From Candidatus Kuenenia stuttgartensis (GTDB lineage Bacteria; Planctomycetota; Planctomycetia; Gemmatales; Gemmataceae): a DNA stretch of 64,000 nucleotides. The stretch is taken from NCBI GenBank assembly GCA_945897965.1, contig CAMDHK010000002.1:1-64000 (forward strand), read 5' to 3'. Under the pieces are notes generated by a model. The model worked only from the letters and a program-made list of their open reading frames with translations, had not been told where the DNA came from and searched no databases. The stretch's first letter is position 1, and the number at the start of each line of letters is the position of its first letter. This document shows positions 58,594 through 64,000 of this stretch, in pieces. The position numbers and the translations under genes are program-made.

Positions 58594-59613
58594 TTAGCTA
58601 TTGGTTGACAATTTTAGTTTAGATCGTACTTCTGCCAGAATTTTTCTGGTCAGATCATCCGGTGCAATTCCGTCTGCTTGTGCAGTAAAAGAAGGAAGCA
58701 GCCTGTGCCTGAGTACTGGGTAAGCTACGGTTTCAATATCTTCGATGGTAACATGAGGTCTGCCATGTAGTGCGGCTCGTGCTCTGCCAGCAAGAACCAA
58801 ACTGATGCTAGCTCTTGGGCCAGCGCCCCATTGAATCCATTTTGAAGCAAAAGATGCAGCTTCTTCGGTGTTTGGTCTGGTAGCACGGGTTATTTTTCTT
58901 GCAAATTCAAGCGCGGTATCTGAAACAAGTATTTGCTTGGTGATCTTTTGCAATTGTTCAATTTCATTGCCATCAAGAACCGTGTTAATTGTTTCTGCAT
59001 CCAAGGCGCTTCTGCGCATGATTTCGTCTTCTTCGGTATCGGTGGGATAACCCACTTGGATTAAAAACAAGAATCGATCGAGTTGGGCCTCTGGAAGGGG
59101 GTAAGTACCTTCTTGTTCAATGGGGTTTTGGGTTGCAAGTACAAAGAAAGGTGAAGGCAGAGTGTGATCTGCACCGCCCACGGTTACTTTTCTTTCTTGC
59201 ATTGCTTCTAAAAGAGCAGCTTGGGTTTTTGGTGGTGTGCGGTTAATTTCATCTGCGAGAACTAAGTTTGAAAAAATAGGCCCTTGAAGAAATTTGAAAG
59301 CGCGCTGCCTAGTTACAGGGTCGTCCTGAATAACTTCGGTTCCAGTTATATCTGAAGGCATCAGGTCGGGGGTGAATTGAATTCGTTTGAATCCTAGGTG
59401 CAAAGCTTTTGCAAGAGTGGAAACCATCAAGGTTTTTGCCAACCCGGGCACGCCAACAAGCAGGGCATGACCTTTGGCAAGAATTGCGAGCAACAGTTGT
59501 TCAATAACTGCATCCTGCCCAACAACAATCTTGGCAACTTCTTTGCGAAGAGTCGTGCATTTGGCGCCAAAGCGTTCCAATGCTGCAAAATCAACTTGAT
59601 TATTATGGCTCAT
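58594..59613 (-). CDS. MoxR-family AAA ATPase
   Basis: 'LLVGVPGLAKTLMVSTLAKAL', 'LVLADEINRTPPKTQAALLEAMQERKVTVGG', 'ATQNPIEQEGTYPLPEAQLDRFLF'. Confidence 0.96.
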   Translation of the reverse strand: MSHNNQVDFAALERFGAKCTTLRKEVAKIVVGQDAVIEQLLLAILAKGHALLVGVPGLAKTLMVSTLAKALHLGFKRIQFTPDLMPSDITGTEVIQDDPVTRQRAFKFLQGPIFSNLVLADEINRTPPKTQAALLEAMQERKVTVGGADHTLPSPFFVLATQNPIEQEGTYPLPEAQLDRFLFLIQVGYPTDTEEDEIMRRSALDAETINTVLDGNEIEQLQKITKQILVSDTALEFARKITRATRPNTEEAASFASKWIQWGAGPRASISLVLAGRARAALHGRPHVTIEDIETVAYPVLRHRLLPSFTAQADGIAPDDLTRKILAEVRSKLKLSTNS

Positions 59614-59820
59614 TGCTCATCATCTCGGTTTGTGAATTTCAAAACACACGCATGGAAGGAACACCCATTTCATGGCAGGAAAAACCATGGTAGCAATGGC
59701 ATTTAGAAGGTAAAGCTAAAAGTTATTAAAGTGGTCGTTTTTTTGTGAAATTCGATAGTCCAAGCTAATCTTAGCTTGTTTGCTCATGTTTAATAATACT
59801 TTTTTATTCACCTTTTAATG

Positions 59821-61209
59821 TTATTTGGCTACATTACCAGTGAGGTGCCTAAGCGCATCTTCAATTTTCGGATAACGGAACTCGAATTTATGATCGAATA
59901 ATTTCTTTGGATCAACTCTGGTGCTACTTAGCAATAAATCTTGGGCTTTCTGGCCCATGAATAATTTTAAAAGAGATGAAGGCACGGGTAGGAATGCTTT
60001 TTGATTAAATACTTTTTCAAGTGCGCAGATGAATTCGTTATTAGTTACGGGGTTGGGAGCTACAAAATTAACTGGCCCACACACTTTTTCGTTTTGCATG
60101 CAAAATCGTATTGCCCCCAATAAATCATCCATTGCAATCCAACTCATGTAAGCAGAAGAGGCTTTTCCCCAGTATGCCCCCATACGCATTTTAAACGGGA
60201 TTAAAAGTTCTTTTAACGCTCCACCCGCAGGGCTTAAAACTATACCAAAGCGCATATTTACAACTCTGATTCCAGATTTTGTCGCGCTTTCGGTTGCGCC
60301 TTCCCATTCCTCTGCCACTTCGGTGAGGAAGCCTTTGCCATGGGCGGAGTTTTCGTCAAGGAGTTCATCTTTTCGGTCGCCATAGATGCCTGTTCCTGAG
60401 GCGCAGAGCAAAACCTTGGGCGGATTCTTCAAACCGGAAAGAACTTTGCTTAACGAAGTTGTGCTAAGAACCCTACTGTCGCGAATGCGCTTTTTTTTTG
60501 CATTTGTCCACAGTCCCCCTGCAATGCTTTCGCCTGCCAGATGAATTACAGCGTCTGCATTTTCAAAAATTTCTGGAGAGGGATCTCCTAGATTCGGATC
60601 CCACGATGCGCTGTTCTTGGTGTTATCTTTTTTGCGGCCTACTTTGCTAACGGAAAGTCCGATTGAATCAAGATAAGCGCAGAGATTGGTTCCAACGAAT
60701 CCTGATGCGCCAATGACAACCACTTTTTTAATTGGACTTTCTTTTGCCACAATGGAATCGACAAGGTCTGCGCGCATAATTGCATGGCGATAGCGGAACA
60801 TTTTCTGAAGTTTTTGTTTGATCATAGCTCCACCAAAAATTTCGCCAAGGATTCCCATGGGGAGTTTGTATTCAATGTGGTCCGTGAGTGTGGAGCTGTT
60901 CGGGGTCAGTGGTGAAACGAGATGTTCGTGCTGCCAAAATGCAAAAGGGCCTGTAATCTGGAAGTCGGTGAACGATCTGCCTTCGGTGTATTCCGTATGT
61001 TCAGCAATCCATCGTTTCCAGATGGGCCAGATTCTGACATCGATTATAGTTCGGGCGCCTTTTTCAATGCCCTTGCTTCGCTCTATGATTCGAACTTCAT
61101 CCCAAGGCGGTGACAGCCTTTCAAATGCAGATTTGTTTTTATGCCAGTCAAAAACTTCTTTTGATGAGAAGGGGAACTCAGAACAAAACTCGAAAATATT
61201 TTTATTCAT
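59821..61209 (-). CDS. fusion of SRPBCC-like domain and TIGR01777-type NAD-dependent epimerase
   Basis: N-terminal 'FPFSSKEVFDWHKNKSAFERLSPPWDEV...' then Rossmann 'VVVIGASGFVGTNLCAYLDSIG' and 'LLCASGTGIYGDR'. Confidence 0.88.
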   Translation of the reverse strand: MNKNIFEFCSEFPFSSKEVFDWHKNKSAFERLSPPWDEVRIIERSKGIEKGARTIIDVRIWPIWKRWIAEHTEYTEGRSFTDFQITGPFAFWQHEHLVSPLTPNSSTLTDHIEYKLPMGILGEIFGGAMIKQKLQKMFRYRHAIMRADLVDSIVAKESPIKKVVVIGASGFVGTNLCAYLDSIGLSVSKVGRKKDNTKNSASWDPNLGDPSPEIFENADAVIHLAGESIAGGLWTNAKKKRIRDSRVLSTTSLSKVLSGLKNPPKVLLCASGTGIYGDRKDELLDENSAHGKGFLTEVAEEWEGATESATKSGIRVVNMRFGIVLSPAGGALKELLIPFKMRMGAYWGKASSAYMSWIAMDDLLGAIRFCMQNEKVCGPVNFVAPNPVTNNEFICALEKVFNQKAFLPVPSSLLKLFMGQKAQDLLLSSTRVDPKKLFDHKFEFRYPKIEDALRHLTGNVAK

Positions 61210-61422
61210 TGTATTGTCTGCCTACATGGGATTAAGAAGTTAAGGTGTAATTGACGTTGGTTGATTTGGCTTAAGTTTGGGCTTAGTATTTTGGCCCGAT
61301 AATTTTCTAAATTACTTCTATGATAATCCAGCATTATGAAAAGCACATTCGATATTTTTGTAAAAGTGCTCGCAAGTATATTGCCGTAAATACCTGCAAT
61401 AAGAAAAGATTGGGTTACTGGG

Positions 61423-61698
61423 TTAATCATTAGGGTTCTGCTCAATGGCGTAAAAGATATCGCCTGCCATAACTATCAAGGGGTGGGAAAAAATCATCCA
61501 GCAGTCGGCATTGGTTGTACCCATGAACAGGATATCATCTTTGTTTTTAGAGGGGACTGGGTTTTTGCAAATGATAATGTGGGTATGGGGTTTCAATTCT
61601 GGTAGATGAATCTTTTCTATTTTTCGCTGCTCTGAAAAAGCGTATTTGAAGAATGGTTCGTGGTACAGTTTCAATTGTGCAATCTCTTTAGGGTTCAA
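61423..61698 (-). CDS. hypothetical protein (91 aa; non-ATG start in the track)
   Basis: Only substantial ORF in the interval; the start is TTG, so the N-terminus is uncertain. Confidence 0.35.
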   Translation of the reverse strand: MNPKEIAQLKLYHEPFFKYAFSEQRKIEKIHLPELKPHTHIIICKNPVPSKNKDDILFMGTTNADCWMIFSHPLIVMAGDIFYAIEQNPND

Positions 61699-61921
61699 AA
61701 TTAATCAGGTCTTAATCTTATTATAGTCGAAACAAATCTCATCAATCATTCATCTTTAAGGAAGTTTTTAAATTGCTTGTTAGGTGGCAATAATTGTTTC
61801 GTCAATGATTGCAGCACTCCTGATTTTTACTTCCTACTTCAGGGCTAATAAATTTTAATGCATCCACTTTTGTGGCTGCAAGATAGTCGTAAACCCATTT
61901 ACCTTTTGGGAGGATAATCTC

Positions 61922-64000
61922 ATGGCCTTTAATATCAAAAGTATTTTCAAGGTTCGTGATTCAAAGAGAAACCGTAAGCCTGTTTCTCCTTTTTTAGAAT
62001 TACTTGAGGAAAGATTAGAGTGTGCAACTCGAGTGTGGGATGGAAGTGAAATCCCTAATGGCACTGATGGTCCACCTCCTGCTTTTGGGGACCCTACATT
62101 TAGTTCATTTCTAAATAATTTAGCTAGTAACTGGGCCCCTTCGGGTGGGCAACCTGGACTGCCCCAAAATGGTGATAGCTTACTTTTTCCCAACCTTGTA
62201 AATAGTAATCCTTCAGTTCTGGCAACACCTTTTGCGGGTGTATTTGGAAACTTAACTCGCCCTGATCCTAATGGCGGAGCCTTGCCCATCCCGATTTCTG
62301 TTAATGTTATCAATGACCTTTCCCGTGATTCGAATGGTAACATGGCGTCCTACCTTCCCGGAGGTGTCCAGTCGCTTGATTTTGTAAACAGTATCGATTT
62401 GTTTGGCTCCGGATATTACATCTTTGCTAGGGATTACCCTCAGTTTGGTCCTGCTACTGCAACGACTTCTCCCGGGCCTGTTCTCGGGTTTTATCCAACT
62501 GGCGGCGCATCTGCTAATCCGTTGAATGTTCAAACTCAAATCAATGCAGTTTACTCAGGTTCATCTGCATTGTTCCCAGATAACAATAATGCTAACTGGG
62601 TTTATATGCCTGTTAAAATAGGTCAGAGCAATTCTGATTTTGTTTTTAATGTTGCTAATGAAGGGTCTTGGCTGGTTTTTTCGAATCGTATTAATGGCGA
62701 AATTGAAGCTAACTACACCAGTATTTCCGATTTGAATAATAATAAAATAATCAAGCGCGGTTCTGGTGTTCTTGTATTCGATGGCAAGAATTCCTACCAA
62801 GGTGTTACTTCGGTTGAAAATGGTGTCCTGGTTGTTTCCAACGATCAAGGGTTGGGTAGTTCCGCAGTGAATGCCAATGTTGAGGTCAATGGCGGCACCT
62901 TGCGTTTGAGTTCCTCAGATTATTCTCAGAATGCAATTGGGAACATTTACAATGGAGGTGCGCAAATTGCTAATCGCAATCTTATTCTTTTTGGTGGAGA
63001 TGGTTTTGTTCCAACTCTTGGGACACCGGGAATCAATATTGGAATTCCCCAAGGTTCTTTAGATGGCATGACCGGTTTATCTTCAGTTCCAAATCAGTGG
63101 AATGGTACTGTTACTTTGGTTGCAAATCCTTCTGCTACTCAGACCCCTGGTGCACCTAATCCCAATGGTGACGCAAGCGTTGGCCAGCAGTTTGGAAGCA
63201 CGATGGAACTTAATGGCGCAATTGGGGGTTCTGCAGGGTTAAGAAAATGGGGATTGGGCACTGTAGAGCTTACTCAAGCGAATACCTTTACCGGTGATAT
63301 CACCATTTTTAATGGTTTTTTAAATGCTCAAAATGATTTGGCATTGGGTACTCTGCCACAAAGTTCGTCCTTAAAACAAGTACTTGTCAGTCAGGTTCCT
63401 GCAAGCTTATTGGATCCTAATATTCCAACGCCCCAGTTTGGTGCTTTCACTATTGGTGATTCTAATGTGGGTGGGCAGTCTTATGTTTTTGGCTCGGGTT
63501 ACCAGTTGGTGATTCAGGGGGGTAATGGGCCTGACCAAAATCCCGGTATACCTTTTACTAATTCCCAAAGGTTAGAAGGCCTTGGGGCTTTTCAGATTAT
63601 ATCGCCCTCCAGTAATCCAAACTCTGCGGACTGGCAGGGGAATGTGGTTATTCAGGATGATGCTTCAATAGGTGGTACACCTGGGGGGACGCTAAAAATA
63701 TCTGGTGATGTCTCCCTTTCTGCTGCTGATACTTTAGAAAAAAGGGGATCGAATACTTTAACATTGTCCGCAACGAATTCTAATTTGCTTGGGAAAGTAT
63801 TGGTAAGTTCCGGTAATTTGAACCTCACCAATAGTGATTCTATTGTAAATGCCAGTTCAATTACTGTTACTCAAACTTCGGCCTCGCCTCCGGGGCTTTC
63901 TGGTGCGGGATCTCTTCAGATTGAAGGCACTGGACTTAATTTTACAAATAATATCACGGTAGGTAGTACTGGTTTTACTGGTCTGGGTGGCTTGCAAAGC
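61922..64000 (+). CDS. large secreted protein with autotransporter-associated beta-strand (PATR) repeats; 3' end beyond window
   Basis: Not in the ORF track because it has no stop in the window. SD 'gggagg' then ATG 61922; 693 codons (segments read by eye through 64000) with no stop seen. N-terminus MAFNIKSIFKVRDSKRNRKPVSPFLELLEERLECATRVWDG; PATR-like 'KRGSGVLVFDGKNSYQGVTSVENGVLVVSNDQGLGSS' and 'RKWGLGTVELTQANTFTGDITIFNGFLNAQNDLALGT'. Confidence 0.88.
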   Translation, partial: MAFNIKSIFKVRDSKRNRKPVSPFLELLEERLECATRVWDGSEIPNGTDGPPPAFGDPTFSSFLNNLASNWAPSGGQPGLPQNGDSLLFPNLVNSNPSVLATPFAGVFGNLTRPDPNGGALPIPISVNVINDLSRDSNGNMASYLPGGVQSLDFVNSIDLFGSGYYIFARDYPQFGPATATTSPGPVLGFYPTGGASANPLNVQTQINAVYSGSSALFPDNNNANWVYMPVKIGQSNSDFVFNVANEGSWLVFSNRINGEIEANYTSISDLNNNKIIKRGSGVLVFDGKNSYQGVTSVENGVLVVSNDQGLGSSAVNANVEVNGGTLRLSSSDYSQNAIGNIYNGGAQIANRNLILFGGDGFVPTLGTPGINIGIPQGSLDGMTGLSSVPNQWNGTVTLVANPSATQTPGAPNPNGDASVGQQFGSTMELNGAIGGSAGLRKWGLGTVELTQANTFTGDITIFNGFLNAQNDLALGTLPQSSSLKQVLVSQVPASLLDPNIPTPQFGAFTIGDSNVGGQSYVFGSGYQLVIQGGNGPDQNPGIPFTNSQRLEGLGAFQIISPSSNPNSADWQGNVVIQDDASIGGTPGGTLKISGDVSLSAADTLEKRGSNTLTLSATNSNLLGKVLVSSGNLNLTNSDSIVNASSITVTQTSASPPGLSGAGSLQIEGTGLNFTNNITVGSTGFTGLGGLQS
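62753..62862 (+). repeat. PATR repeat, copy 1
   Basis: KRGSGVLVFDGKNSYQGVTSVENGVLVVSNDQGLGSS. Confidence 0.7.
63242..63352 (+). repeat. PATR repeat, copy 2
   Basis: RKWGLGTVELTQANTFTGDITIFNGFLNAQNDLALGT. Confidence 0.75.
63737..63842 (+). repeat. PATR-like repeat, divergent copy 3
   Basis: EKRGSNTLTLSATNSNLLGKVLVSSGNLNLTNSDS. Confidence 0.6.

Noticed and set aside
61206-61445. 79-aa minus-strand ORF
   Set aside because: Overlaps the start of the epimerase gene and the 61423 ORF; no supporting signals.
61855-62848. Minus-strand ORFs of 95-162 aa at 61855-62343, 62252-62539 and 62561-62848
   Set aside because: They lie antisense to the open PATR protein frame, which has a strong SD and recognisable repeats.
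1-64000. CRISPR array, tRNA/rRNA genes, transposase, integrase or prophage genes
   Set aside because: No regularly spaced repeats, no clear tRNA cloverleaf in the intergenic regions I inspected, and no mobile-element proteins among the ORFs.

Overview
The window is about 64 kb of ordinary, densely coding chromosome, with moderate-to-low GC by eye. It most likely comes from a Planctomycetota bacterium, possibly Gemmatales-like. That assignment is an inference from a giant PATR-repeat protein with an N-terminal LELLEERLE..T motif, several MoxR/DUF58/VWA gene sets and an MJ0042-like zinc-ribbon caspase homologue; no search was run. I saw no rRNA, tRNA, CRISPR array, transposase, integrase or phage module. 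Housekeeping genes are recognisable: purB, cmk, plsC, rimI, dtd, lpxA, prfB (with a programmed +1 frameshift), apgM, an rsuA-type pseudouridine synthase, pyrK-like, pepT, nth and hom. The parts most worth a second look are: (1) a caspase-like protein, a divergent 1129-aa membrane protein, an AAA ATPase and a VWA protein, adjacent at 28.5-37.5 kb; (2) a 12.5-kb minus-strand MoxR-DUF58-VWA-VWA-membrane-coiled-coil-prenyltransferase-like operon at 47.1-59.6 kb; (3) a second MoxR-DUF58 operon whose third gene looks like a TgpA-type protein with its transglutaminase core replaced by a low-complexity linker; (4) an APC permease with an inserted coiled-coil of about 110 aa; (5) an apgM-like gene next to hom, a candidate non-orthologous homoserine kinase; (6) the N-terminus of a giant PATR surface protein running off the window end. 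Nothing here can be shown from sequence alone to be a new system.
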